From: Aquimarina amphilecti
GTDB lineage: Bacteria; Bacteroidota; Bacteroidia; Flavobacteriales; Flavobacteriaceae
Direction of reading: 5' to 3'
NCBI RefSeq assembly: GCF_900109375.1
Contig: NZ_FOAB01000004.1
Coordinates: 434,001-498,000 of the forward strand
Length of the DNA stretch: 64,000 bases
The translations under genes and the position numbers were made by a program. Under the pieces are notes generated by a model. It made no database searches and was not told the origin of the DNA. It saw only the letters and a program-made list of their open reading frames with translations. Shown one piece after another: positions 32,900-41,395 of the stretch (the stretch's first letter is position 1; each line of letters starts with the position of its first letter).

Positions 32900-34652
32900 G
32901 AATATTACTTTTTTACATAGTAATTGGATGTGGCAGATTGGGTGTGGTGCGCTGGTACTATGGTTAGTTTTTGTTTGGAAAGAATTATCTCTCTGGGGAA
33001 AACCAAAGTTTTGGATCAGAATCACGGTTGCTCTTCTTGCCGTGATATCTATAACGATCATCGCGCTAAAACCTGCTCGATCGATACTACCTAAAAACAC
33101 CAAAGTAGCACTACTAACTTCTGGATATGAGCGATCACAGTTAGACAGTTTAAAAAATATATATAAACGATTACAGACGGTTGATTATATAGAGAATCAG
33201 CCCATTTTTGGGAAAGCAACAACTTCTGATACCGTTTTTGTATTGGGATCTGGTGTAGCACCTTTTGATTTTTGGCAGCTAGCGAATAATCAGGTACAGT
33301 ATGTGTCTGGAGATATCCCCACAGGAATCATTAGATATACATATGATCAAGAAAAAGTAGTAGGAGCAGAGTTTGGACTAGAAGGGATCTATAACAATCC
33401 AATAGAAGGAAATAGATTGCTACTAGAAGGACCTGGAGGCAATGGCCTGGATTCTATTAACTTGGTTGCAGATGCAGAACAATCTTTTAGTTTACGTACC
33501 AAATTAAAAGCGAGTGGTACCTATATCTTTTGGGTAACCGAAAAAGACGCTACAGGAAAAATAGTAGCTAAGGATCCAATCCCAATGAAGGTGCAGGATC
33601 GTAAAAAATTACAAGTGTTGATCGTTAATGACTTTCCTACGTTTGAGACCAAGTATCTAAAAAATTACCTCTCCGAAATGGGCCACGAGGTATTGGTAAA
33701 GAGTAAAATTACCAAAGGAAAGTATAAGTTCGAGTATTTTAATAGAGACCGAACACCGATGGGTGCTTTTACTGAGAAAAACCTGAGTCCCTTTGATCTG
33801 GTGATCTTAGATGCTAATACAATCAAGAATCTTGGAAGAAATGCGACCACAGCGTTAGAGAATGCAGTAAGACAACAAGGATTGGGCGTGTTTATCCAGC
33901 CCGATGAAACCTCCTTTAGATCCAGAAAAGGATTTGCAGGATTTGATTATATATCGGTAAAACGTATAGAAACGAAGCTACCTATTGCACCAAAAACCAA
34001 GATAACAACTTATCCCTTTGTTTTTAATAATCAAACAGAGATTCTAGCCGTACATCGTAATACAGATAAGAAGATCATTTCTGGATATAAATATATAGGA
34101 AAAGGAAAAGTAGGCACTACGGTAATAGGGGGTACTTATGAATTGATTTTGGATGGCAATACCCAAGAGTATCAACAACTATGGGCAGGAATACTTACAG
34201 CCATTGCTAAAAAAGAAACTGCTGAGGTAGATTGGGATACCAACCAATTATTAGCGATAAAAGATCAACCCTATATCACTACACTAAGAACCAAAGTAGC
34301 TACACCAGAAGTAATAATAGCAGATGGATATCGCATAGCGATGCAGCAAGACATACACATACCCAATCGTTGGCAGGGAACCACCTATCCTAAAAAGCTA
34401 GGTTGGCACCAAATCTCGATTGCACAAGACAGTAGTGCGGTATTGGAGTATTATGTGACGGATACCATCGCTTGGCGATCACAGTTGGTATATGATAAGA
34501 TGCAACAAAACAGTCGCTTTTTTGATCGATCCATACCTACAGCCACAGCAACAAGGGCTCCTGTAGCGCCCATAAATCCAATAGGGTTATATATCTTCTT
34601 TCTATGTTGTATGGGATATCTATGGCTGGTGCCCAAAATAGAAACTACCTAA
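32892..34652 (+). CDS. BatA/GATase1-like membrane protein closing the MoxR operon
   Basis: A 586-residue protein beginning inside the preceding gene (8-nt overlap). It has two N-terminal hydrophobic segments (12-30, 40-62), a large extracytoplasmic region and a last helix (NPIGLYIFFLCCMGYLWLV). The central part (about 240-420: KLQVLIVNDFPTFETKYLKNYL, PFDLVILDANTIKNL) resembles the glutamine-amidotransferase-like fold seen in DUF4159/BatA relatives, but no catalytic Cys is obvious. As the last gene it probably anchors the complex. I do not know its molecular role. Confidence 0.65.
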   Translation: MIENITFLHSNWMWQIGCGALVLWLVFVWKELSLWGKPKFWIRITVALLAVISITIIALKPARSILPKNTKVALLTSGYERSQLDSLKNIYKRLQTVDYIENQPIFGKATTSDTVFVLGSGVAPFDFWQLANNQVQYVSGDIPTGIIRYTYDQEKVVGAEFGLEGIYNNPIEGNRLLLEGPGGNGLDSINLVADAEQSFSLRTKLKASGTYIFWVTEKDATGKIVAKDPIPMKVQDRKKLQVLIVNDFPTFETKYLKNYLSEMGHEVLVKSKITKGKYKFEYFNRDRTPMGAFTEKNLSPFDLVILDANTIKNLGRNATTALENAVRQQGLGVFIQPDETSFRSRKGFAGFDYISVKRIETKLPIAPKTKITTYPFVFNNQTEILAVHRNTDKKIISGYKYIGKGKVGTTVIGGTYELILDGNTQEYQQLWAGILTAIAKKETAEVDWDTNQLLAIKDQPYITTLRTKVATPEVIIADGYRIAMQQDIHIPNRWQGTTYPKKLGWHQISIAQDSSAVLEYYVTDTIAWRSQLVYDKMQQNSRFFDRSIPTATATRAPVAPINPIGLYIFFLCCMGYLWLVPKIETT

Positions 34653-34721
34653 CTAGATGCTTATTTCCCCATTTTATAAAAGCTGATTTCTTGATAAAAA
34701 GAATATATCTTATTTGGATTT

Positions 34722-34744
34722 TAGGGAAATTTTACCCTATTTTT
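34722..34744 (+). terminator. Hairpin terminator of the MoxR operon (weak)
   Basis: TAGGG (34722-34726) pairs with CCCTA (34735-34739) around an 8-nt loop, followed by TTTTT. The stem is short, but it is the first T-tailed hairpin after the operon stop at 34652. Confidence 0.55.
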
Positions 34745-34780
34745 AAATCTTAACAAAAAAAGGTGAGTATTAGTAACAAC

Positions 34781-34812
34781 CATTTGTAAGTGTTTGTAAT
34801 CATTTACAAATG
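34781..34812 (+). repeat. 9-bp inverted repeat upstream of the AAA/TOPRIM gene
   Basis: CATTTGTAA (34781-34789) and TTACAAATG (34804-34812) are perfect complements with a 14-nt spacer, 79 bp before the next gene's ATG. It could be an operator or an mRNA hairpin. No regulator is known for it. Confidence 0.45.
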
Positions 34813-34847
34813 AAAATATACTTTTAATAAGGTAACTATATCCGCAT

Positions 34848-34855
34848 GTTGTGCG
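34848..34855 (+). other. GTTGTGCG, possible left boundary of a cassette-like unit
   Basis: GTTGTGC at 34848-34854 is the exact complement of GCACAAC at the 3' end of the AAA gene (37147-37153), and it repeats, with one change, as GTTATGCGC at 37208-37216. The gene between would be bounded by direct GTTrTGCG boxes, as expected for a mobile cassette with one attC-type site. The evidence is short (8 bp), so this stays tentative. Confidence 0.35.
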
Positions 34856-34890
34856 TCATACAAAACTTGTCAATAATACGATGAAAAAAC

Positions 34891-37164
34891 ATGAGAATTA
34901 AGTTTAAGCAACCATACATTTCGATATCAAAATTTGATTCCATTGAAGTTAATGACTTTTCTATTTTAACGGGGAAAAATGGTTCCGGTAAAACTCATTT
35001 ATTAAATGCAATTAAGCATGGTAATGTTGAAATAGAAGGGATTGATAAATCTGAAATCGTTTATTATAACTACAACGACTTTACTGTATTCGCTGGTAAT
35101 CTCCAACAAAATCCTCAATTTCAGAATCGTTCTAATCTATGGAATACTGAAAAACAAAATTTTTTAAAAAAAATACAAGAATACAAGAATAAAGCTATTC
35201 AGTTTGGTATTCAAAATAGAACCCCTGCTGATCAAATAATTTTTAGTTTTTCTCAACAACCCAACTTTAATTTTGACGAGTTATTTGGCAACAAAAATGA
35301 CTTTGAATTACTAGAACAATGTAAAAAAGAACAAAACATTCTTAATGCAATTAGACTAAAAGAAAAATTATTTTCCCCTCAATTTTTTCAATTTGTTTCT
35401 CAGTACTTAAATCAAGGAAAAGTTAGCGCTCGGGATATTAAATTCGAAATACTCCAAGAAAGATTTGTAGATATACAAGATTCTGTAGTCAAGCAATTGG
35501 TATTAAACTTTATTAAACAGCCAAATTTTAATTTTGAACAATACTTCGGTAATGAAAAAGATTTTGAATTACTTGACGAATGTAAAACAGAGCAAAATAT
35601 TCTTGGTAAAATAGAATCAAAACAACAATCATTTACTCCTCAATTCTATCAATTTGCACATCAATATTTAAATGGAACAAGAGGTAATATTGATGATTTT
35701 ACCTATGAAAAGCTTAAACTAGTTTTCATTGAATTACAAGACTCTCTTGATGACTATCTTAACGAAGAAAATGAAGGTTTGTTTAAATTCCTAAACAACA
35801 CGGTTCAAGATAAAAGTATTTTCAATCTTAATGCTAACGACTTTGAGTCTCCTAATTTCTTTCTTGAAGATATTGCAAATGAAGAAAAAGAATATCAATT
35901 AAAGAAAACACAGAATAGTCTTAATAAAATACAGTCTACTGAATATAATAAGAAAGTTACATTTCTAGAAGCAGAAGAATTTATTCAAAAACATGGTTTA
36001 TCTCCTGTTGAACAAATAAATAATGTTTTATTAGAATATGATTGTAATGGATATTTTTTACATACAAACCCCAATCAACAATTTCTGGGAATTGACAGGA
36101 AGAACATTAAAGTTCATATCAGTTTGATTCACAAGGAGAAGGTGTATACTACTAATTTTGACCAACTTTCATCTGGTGAAAAAACTCTAATTGCTCTTTC
36201 CCTTTTTATATACAAGACAAGGAAAAATAAAGTTGTACCAAGAGTCTTATTGTTAGACGAGGTTGATTCATCTCTTCACCCCTCAATGATAAGTAGATTA
36301 TTGAACGTTTTAGAAAATTTATTTATTGAAGAACAAGGATTTAAAGTTATAATGGCTACTCATTCACCTACTACTGTAGCGTTAAGTCCAGAAGATTCAA
36401 TTTATATCATCGAAAAGAACGGTTCACAAATAATTAGGAAAGAAATAAAATCAAATGCTATAAATATACTAACAGAAGGAATAGCTACAATGAATGATGA
36501 AGACACTCATGTAGGAATCAATTATAATATTACGCGTACTGCATTACCAGTTTTATTTACAGAAGGCATAACAGATAAAATAATACTTGAAACTGCTTGG
36601 ACTAAGCTGTTTGAAAATGTAATGCCTTTTTTCATTCAAGATTGCTTTGATGCATCTTTTCTTGGCAATCTATTTAGACGAGCAGAAGATACCCAAGATG
36701 GAATATTTTCTAATTATCCTGACAAAACATTTATTGCGATGTTTGATTTTGACCAAGAAGGTTATAACGTCTGGAATGGTTTAAAAAAGAAGTATTCTAT
36801 AATTGAAGAAAACCCAAGGAAAGCATTAACTATAAAACATAATACTAAAAATGCATTTGCTATTTTGTTACCTGTTCCAGAAAATGAGAGTATTATAAAG
36901 CAAGTTATAAAAACAGGAAATGAAACTTATAAAAATGAATCTATTCTTCCTATTGAATTGTTATTTTATGGAATTGATGCATTAAAACATTATTTCAAAA
37001 AAGAACAGATTAGAGGTGGAGGTGAAATTGTTGTGTTTAAAGGCAAAAAAAGAGATTTCGCAGCTGGTTTAAGCACTTTGAACAAAGAAGATTTTAAAAA
37101 CTTACTTCCAATATTTGAGAAAGTAAATGAAATAATAAGTACGAACGCACAACAATTTGTATAG
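34891..37164 (+). CDS. AAA ATPase with C-terminal TOPRIM-like region and internal 87-residue tandem repeat
   Basis: A 757-residue OLD/AAA15-type protein. Walker A is GKNGSGKT at 28-35, the ABC signature LSSGEKTLIAL is near 425, Walker B LLLDEVDSSLH follows, and ATHSPTTVALS carries the H-loop near 490. The C-terminal region has TOPRIM-type motifs: FTEGITDK (EGxxD, about 555-562) and MFDFDQEGY (DxDxxG, about 617-625). Residues 117-291 are two copies of one 87-residue unit (QPNFNF, GNxxDFELL and QFxQF recur at exactly +87). Relatives with ATPase plus TOPRIM act as nucleases in antiphage systems (OLD, GajA). It stands alone with no helper gene adjacent. Defence is inference, supported by its isolated, cassette-like setting. 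Confidence 0.8.
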   Translation: MRIKFKQPYISISKFDSIEVNDFSILTGKNGSGKTHLLNAIKHGNVEIEGIDKSEIVYYNYNDFTVFAGNLQQNPQFQNRSNLWNTEKQNFLKKIQEYKNKAIQFGIQNRTPADQIIFSFSQQPNFNFDELFGNKNDFELLEQCKKEQNILNAIRLKEKLFSPQFFQFVSQYLNQGKVSARDIKFEILQERFVDIQDSVVKQLVLNFIKQPNFNFEQYFGNEKDFELLDECKTEQNILGKIESKQQSFTPQFYQFAHQYLNGTRGNIDDFTYEKLKLVFIELQDSLDDYLNEENEGLFKFLNNTVQDKSIFNLNANDFESPNFFLEDIANEEKEYQLKKTQNSLNKIQSTEYNKKVTFLEAEEFIQKHGLSPVEQINNVLLEYDCNGYFLHTNPNQQFLGIDRKNIKVHISLIHKEKVYTTNFDQLSSGEKTLIALSLFIYKTRKNKVVPRVLLLDEVDSSLHPSMISRLLNVLENLFIEEQGFKVIMATHSPTTVALSPEDSIYIIEKNGSQIIRKEIKSNAINILTEGIATMNDEDTHVGINYNITRTALPVLFTEGITDKIILETAWTKLFENVMPFFIQDCFDASFLGNLFRRAEDTQDGIFSNYPDKTFIAMFDFDQEGYNVWNGLKKKYSIIEENPRKALTIKHNTKNAFAILLPVPENESIIKQVIKTGNETYKNESILPIELLFYGIDALKHYFKKEQIRGGGEIVVFKGKKRDFAAGLSTLNKEDFKNLLPIFEKVNEIISTNAQQFV

Positions 37165-37214
37165 TGCATATGCTCCCTTCGGGAAGCAAACGCACCATAC
37201 AAGAAACGTTATGC
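37147..37214 (+). repeat. attC-like hairpin site at the 3' end of the AAA/TOPRIM gene
   Basis: The order of boxes mirrors an integron attC: GCACAAC (37147-37153, inside the last codons), TTGTATAGTGC (37157-37167), a terminal region with GCTcCC-TTCG-GGaAGC (37172-37187), GCACCATACAA (37192-37202) and GTTATGC (37208-37214). The inner arms pair 10 of 11 with one mismatch; the outer boxes pair 6 of 7. The stem is capped by a C(UUCG)G tetraloop. GTTATGC deviates from the canonical GTTRRRY at one position, and no integrase is in the window. A simple terminator is the alternative, but the lack of a T-run argues against it. Confidence 0.4.
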
Positions 37215-37250
37215 GCAAAAAGAACAAACCAATATGAATCATACAACATC

Positions 37251-37357
37251 CCCTCGCTACCGCTAGTCTGTGACTAGTGGCGATACTCGTTAGAAAACAT
37301 GACCAAGAGTCTTAGATCTTGTTTGGTACGCTTTTTATAAATGATATACCTAAAGTT
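37251..37357 (+). repeat. Dispersed intergenic hairpin repeat, copy A
   Basis: CCGCTAGTC (37260-37268) pairs with GACTAGTGG (37272-37280) around TGT, followed by CGATACTCG, an A-rich spacer and GATCTTGTTTGGTACG. The same arrangement recurs at 39241, 49259, 52698 and 63151. It lies 86 bp after a stop codon. Confidence 0.7.
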
Positions 37358-37465
37358 GCTTTAGCAGTAGCTGAAGTATTTAATATACCAAAAACAACTA
37401 CGTATACAACTGATGTAATTACTTTTGATTTTATACGTTTATGCTATAAAGATGTAAACTTATAA
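37316..37465 (+). pseudogene. Possible gene remnant (about 49 codons, C-terminal end)
   Basis: A reading frame preceded by a stop at 37313 and ending at TAA 37463-37465 encodes a protein-like string: INDIPKVALAVAEVFNIPK, then TTTYTTDVITFDFIRLCY. It has no start codon and normal amino-acid bias (amphipathic helix then strand). It looks like the tail of a degraded gene between repeat copy A and the DUF4832 gene. I cannot name the parent family. The first third overlaps the repeat, so part of the match to coding sequence may be accidental. Confidence 0.3.
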
Positions 37466-37556
37466 GAGGGTGATATACATATCCAATCGGTACCTTTTGT
37501 AAACGATGTATCTTAACTAACGTATACCAAAAACCAAAAAATAAATTCATATAGAT

Positions 37557-39227
37557 ATGAAAACGTCCCAAATAATGAGTCTTTTAAAAAAAATAGCTGT
37601 CTTCATACTCCTTTTAACCTGTAATGCAGGACTATTTGGTCAATCTGTGACGTATAATCCATCTACAGAAATTATTGCAAATCCCGAGAGAGGTTTACAA
37701 AAATATTCTATAACAGCTAGTGAGTATGCAACAACACCAAACTACAGTAATCTTTCTGTTGCAACTTTAAACAATTGGAAAACAAGTGCTGATAAAGTAA
37801 CGGTTGTATACCGTTATTTTTTGTTGGATGCATTCTTAGATTCGGATATTAATACCACCTTTTTAGAGAATATTCAGACTGATTTTGATAATGTTAGAAC
37901 TGCAGGCCTTAAAATCATTGTAAGATTTTCATACTCTAATGCGCAAGGAACTACAGCCCAACAGCCCGTTAAATCTCAAATAGTAACCCATATTTCTCAA
38001 CTCTCTTCAATACTAAACAGTAATAAAGATGTTATTTTTTCGCTTCAAGCTGGTTTTATTGGTACTTGGGGAGAATGGTACTATACCAACTCTACAGAAT
38101 TTGGTACCGATGGTAGCATTTCTGAAGCACAATGGGAAAATCGTAAAGAAGTAGTAGATGCAATGCTAGCAGCAACACCTATAGAAATCCCTATTCAGGT
38201 TAGATATGCTGGTATTAAAACTACTATGTATGGTGATACCCAACTAAATGAGCAAACGGCGTATCAAAACACAGAGAATGCTAGAATTGGGTTTTATAAT
38301 GATGCGTTCCTAAACGATTATGGCGACCAAGGAACGTACAATGTATCTTCTCAATGCCAAAATCCAGTAGGCACAGCAGAGTATAATTATATTTCTAATG
38401 AAACCCAGTATCTACCTATGACAGGAGAAACAAATGGATTAAATACTTGTGATGGAGGTTCGAGAACTAATGGTTCTAATGCACTAAATGAATTGAATTT
38501 AACCAACTGGACAACCATAAACAGAGATTACTATACACCTTTTTGGACACAAGCAATTAATTCGGGACATTATGATGATATTGTAAAAAGTATTGGATAT
38601 AGATTCGTTTTAAATTCATCATCATTAACATCTAACAATAGTGATTTTGACTTAACGATAGACATCTCTAATGTTGGGTTTGCAAGACCTTTTAAAGAGA
38701 GAAATGTATATTTAATTTTAAAAAATACGGCGTCGAATGAAATTACAAAAGTATTGATTGATACCGATATTAGGACGTGGGAGTCTTCTGTTACAATCAC
38801 TCAAAATTTTGACTTGGGACTCACAGGAACCTTTCAATTATATCTCTGGATGCCTGATATCCAAACTACCTTAGAATCAAATTCGGATTATAGTATACAA
38901 TTTGCAAATCAAAATACTTGGGAGCCTGGAACAGGATATAACAATTTATCGCAAACAGTATCTTTAAATAATGTACTTAGTGTTGATGATTATGCGTTTG
39001 AAGATAATTTTTCTTTTTACCCAAACCCGTCATCAGATATTATTACTATAAAATTAAAAGAATCTGATAGTGAAGAGATTCAATTGTATAATGTCAATGG
39101 ACAATTAATTAAAAAGGTTGTAGTCTCTAATGATGCTACGGTAGATATATCAGACTTATCAAATGGATTGTATTTTATACGATTAAATGGAAATATTTCT
39201 TCTAGTATTGAATTTATAAAGCAATAA
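37557..39227 (+). CDS. Secreted DUF4832/DUF4874 protein with T9SS sorting domain
   Basis: A 556-residue protein with a signal peptide (hydrophobic 11-27, ending GLFGQS). The DUF4874-like N-terminal region has NPERGLQKYS and VTVVYRYFLLDAF, and GFIGTWGEWYY near residue 170 is the conserved G-x-W-G-E-W motif of these glycosidase-like barrels. DUF4832 follows (YRFVLNSSSL; RPFKERNVYLIL). The last 75 residues are a type A T9SS sorting domain (FYPNPSSDIITIKL; LYNVNGQLIKKV; LSNGLYFIRL), so it is secreted through the type IX system and probably surface-bound. A polysaccharide-related role is likely but the activity is undemonstrated. It is monocistronic. Confidence 0.9.
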   Translation: MKTSQIMSLLKKIAVFILLLTCNAGLFGQSVTYNPSTEIIANPERGLQKYSITASEYATTPNYSNLSVATLNNWKTSADKVTVVYRYFLLDAFLDSDINTTFLENIQTDFDNVRTAGLKIIVRFSYSNAQGTTAQQPVKSQIVTHISQLSSILNSNKDVIFSLQAGFIGTWGEWYYTNSTEFGTDGSISEAQWENRKEVVDAMLAATPIEIPIQVRYAGIKTTMYGDTQLNEQTAYQNTENARIGFYNDAFLNDYGDQGTYNVSSQCQNPVGTAEYNYISNETQYLPMTGETNGLNTCDGGSRTNGSNALNELNLTNWTTINRDYYTPFWTQAINSGHYDDIVKSIGYRFVLNSSSLTSNNSDFDLTIDISNVGFARPFKERNVYLILKNTASNEITKVLIDTDIRTWESSVTITQNFDLGLTGTFQLYLWMPDIQTTLESNSDYSIQFANQNTWEPGTGYNNLSQTVSLNNVLSVDDYAFEDNFSFYPNPSSDIITIKLKESDSEEIQLYNVNGQLIKKVVVSNDATVDISDLSNGLYFIRLNGNISSSIEFIKQ

Positions 39228-39240
39228 TTTTTAAAAACGA

Positions 39241-39340
39241 ACCCTCACTGCCATTAGTTTGTGACTATTGGTGATACTTGTATGATATGGTAATGAGTAA
39301 TAGAGATATTGTCTGCTATAATTTATAAAAACATAATCGA
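39241..39340 (+). repeat. Dispersed intergenic hairpin repeat, copy B
   Basis: Begins 13 bp after the DUF4832 stop. CCATTAGTT pairs with GACTATTGG (one mismatch, one G-U) around TGT, followed by TGATACTTGTA and AGATATTGTCTGCTATAATTTATAAA. It aligns with copy A over about 90 bp in the same orientation. It sits 165 bp before the Crp/Fnr gene. Confidence 0.65.
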
Positions 39341-39507
39341 AATGAAACTTTGCAAAACAACATGTATAATTCATAACTAGTACTTGGTTACTTCAGAAAA
39401 ATCTCATAGATTTCTTATTCGGTTAGTAGTTTACTAAATTAGTTATTGAAACACACAACAAACAATATAAAAAACACATTACCGACAAGAGTCAAAAACC
39501 TAAATTG

Positions 39508-40083
39508 ATGAGTGAATACAAGGGGATATTGGATCACATAGACAGATATGTCGAATTATCAGATAGTGAAATAGAGGAATTTATTTCGATATTAAAAACC
39601 ACTAGGGTAAAAAAAAGGCAATTTATTGTTCAACCAGGGTTTGTGTCTGAATATCGAAACTATATTGTAGAAGGCGCGGTTAGAGTTTTCTATTTAGATG
39701 ATCAAGGAAAAGAACATACGGTAATCATAGCAATAGAAGATTATTTTTTTACAGACTTTTATAGTTATATACATAGAACTCCTGCAGAATATTATGCAGA
39801 GGCACTTGAGGACTCTATAATCCTACAAATGAAGTATGAAGATGTGGAGAAGCTTTGTAGTAGAATACATGCTTTATCTCAATATTTTAGATTATTTACA
39901 GAAAGGTCTATGGCCTATTCTTATAAAAGAACTATTTCTAATATTAGTAAAACTACAGAAGAACGATATTGGGAATATGTTAATAAATACCCAGAAATTG
40001 CAAACAGAGTACCACAGTACGTATTGGCATCATACTTAGGCATTTCTCCAGAATCAATAAGTAGAATTCGCTCACGATCATAA
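39508..40083 (+). CDS. Crp/Fnr-family transcriptional regulator
   Basis: An in-frame TTG directly precedes the ATG at 39508, which is taken as the start (191 residues). The N-terminal half is a cNMP-binding-type beta barrel (KRQFIVQPGFVSEYRNYIVEG; VRVFYLDDQGKEH). The C-terminus is a short HTH (YVLASYLGISPESISRIRS). The recognition helix has Glu182-x-x-Ser185-Arg186, the ExxSR set that FNR uses to read TTGAT half-sites, although no Fe-S Cys cluster is present. Two FNR-type boxes lie directly downstream of this gene and upstream of the alcohol dehydrogenase gene, a likely target. Confidence 0.88.
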   Translation: MSEYKGILDHIDRYVELSDSEIEEFISILKTTRVKKRQFIVQPGFVSEYRNYIVEGAVRVFYLDDQGKEHTVIIAIEDYFFTDFYSYIHRTPAEYYAEALEDSIILQMKYEDVEKLCSRIHALSQYFRLFTERSMAYSYKRTISNISKTTEERYWEYVNKYPEIANRVPQYVLASYLGISPESISRIRSRS

Positions 40084-40088
40084 ATAAA

Positions 40089-40125
40089 TTGATATAAATC
40101 AATTTTACTTCTTGATATAGGTCAA
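40089..40125. promoter_or_regulatory. Two tandem FNR-type operator boxes
   Basis: TTGATATAAATCAA (40089-40102) is a perfect TTGATnnnnATCAA, and TTGATATAGGTCAA (40112-40125) differs at one position. Centres are 23 bp apart, about two helix turns. They lie just after the Crp/Fnr stop codon and about 160-190 bp before the alcohol dehydrogenase start. Confidence 0.6.
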
Positions 40126-40282
40126 GCTATTTTCTTAATACATATCATATTTGTTTAGTCAACTATGGCGCAACTTTGTCTTGTCAATAATTGACAGATA
40201 CTAGTTTACGTTTTATGAGGCGTTAGTTCTATAAAACGAAACTGTATTCTTTTTAAAAATAAAAAAAGTAAATATTTTTATT

Positions 40283-41362
40283 ATGAAAGCAGTAGTGTAT
40301 AAGGAACGAGCAAAAATTGAGGTCGTAGATATACCAAAGCCACAATTATTAAAAGATGATGATGTTATTGTACGTATTACACTTGCAGGTGTTTGTGGTG
40401 CAGATTTAGAATTTACCCAAAATGGGCCAGAAATGGGTTTGTTTAAAGGGATGCGAATAGGCCACGAATTTGTTGGTATCGTAGACCAAGTAGGTAAAGA
40501 TATTCATTCATTAAAAGTTGGAGATCGTGTCATAGCTTCGGCTATGTTTATTGACGGAGATTGTTATTATTGCAAGCGGGATTTACCTTCGGCATGTGAC
40601 CATGGAGGCTTATTTGGAACTCCATTATTTGCAGAACATGGGGGAGATGATATTCAGGGAGGTCAAGCCGAATTTATACGTGTTCCTTACGGTAATTCTT
40701 CATTATTTAAACTTCCAGAAGGGTTAACTGGTGATGAACACGATACAAAAGTTCTTCCATTAGGAGATAATTTTGCTACCGGTTATCATGGAGCATTAAA
40801 TGCGAATATCAAAACAGGAGAAACTGTAGTCGTGATTGGTGATGGTGCAGTAGGTTTAAGCGCAGTAATGGCCGCTACATTATTCGGTCCATCTACTATT
40901 ATTTTGGTAGGGCGTCACGATAGTCGATTAGAATTAGCAAAAACGATAGGAGCGACCCATATAGTGAACTCAAAAAATGAAGATCCTGTAGCATTTGTAA
41001 AATCACTTACAGATGGGCGAGGTGCAAATTCTATAATCGATTCTGTGGGTAATAAAACGGCAATTGCACAAGGTATGGAAATGACTCAGGCAGGTGCGTC
41101 TATAAGTGTACTAGGGTTTGGACATCTTTATGAACCCGTAGAACAACCCTATTCTTCAGCTTTGTTTAGAAATATAACCATTCATACTGGTGTTGTAAAT
41201 GTAGCCGCATATATAGAAAAATTACTTCCTATAGTAGAAAGAGGAGTTATTGACCCTAGCAAGATTTTTACCGATATTTTACCGCTATCAGAAGCAGAAA
41301 AAGGGTATGACTTAATGCGTGATCGTTCTTCTGGAACGCTTAAAGTTGCATTACGCCCATAA
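40283..41362 (+). CDS. Zinc-dependent alcohol dehydrogenase (MDR family)
   Basis: A 359-residue medium-chain dehydrogenase. Catalytic zinc ligands are in AGVCGADLEF (Cys, about 38) and RIGHEFVG (His/Glu, about 61-62). The structural-zinc lobe has C-YY-C-x7-C (GDCYYCKRDLPSAC) but an Asp replaces the first of the usual four Cys. The NAD(P) fold has VVIGDGAVGLSAVMAA around 190-205. It is cytoplasmic and oxidises or reduces an alcohol/aldehyde pair; substrate unknown. Tandem FNR-type boxes upstream and the Crp/Fnr gene before it suggest anaerobic- or stress-type control. It is followed by an SnoaL-like gene 33 nt downstream, which may be co-transcribed. Confidence 0.9.
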   Translation: MKAVVYKERAKIEVVDIPKPQLLKDDDVIVRITLAGVCGADLEFTQNGPEMGLFKGMRIGHEFVGIVDQVGKDIHSLKVGDRVIASAMFIDGDCYYCKRDLPSACDHGGLFGTPLFAEHGGDDIQGGQAEFIRVPYGNSSLFKLPEGLTGDEHDTKVLPLGDNFATGYHGALNANIKTGETVVVIGDGAVGLSAVMAATLFGPSTIILVGRHDSRLELAKTIGATHIVNSKNEDPVAFVKSLTDGRGANSIIDSVGNKTAIAQGMEMTQAGASISVLGFGHLYEPVEQPYSSALFRNITIHTGVVNVAAYIEKLLPIVERGVIDPSKIFTDILPLSEAEKGYDLMRDRSSGTLKVALRP

Positions 41363-41395
41363 CATTTTCGAATTAGAAATTTAAAATAATTTATC

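Noticed and set aside
40168..40225. Another attC-like site (GCGCAAC ... GGCGTTAG)
   Set aside because: The outer boxes do not pair and the inner arms (TGTCAA/TTGACA) are too short; treated as chance.
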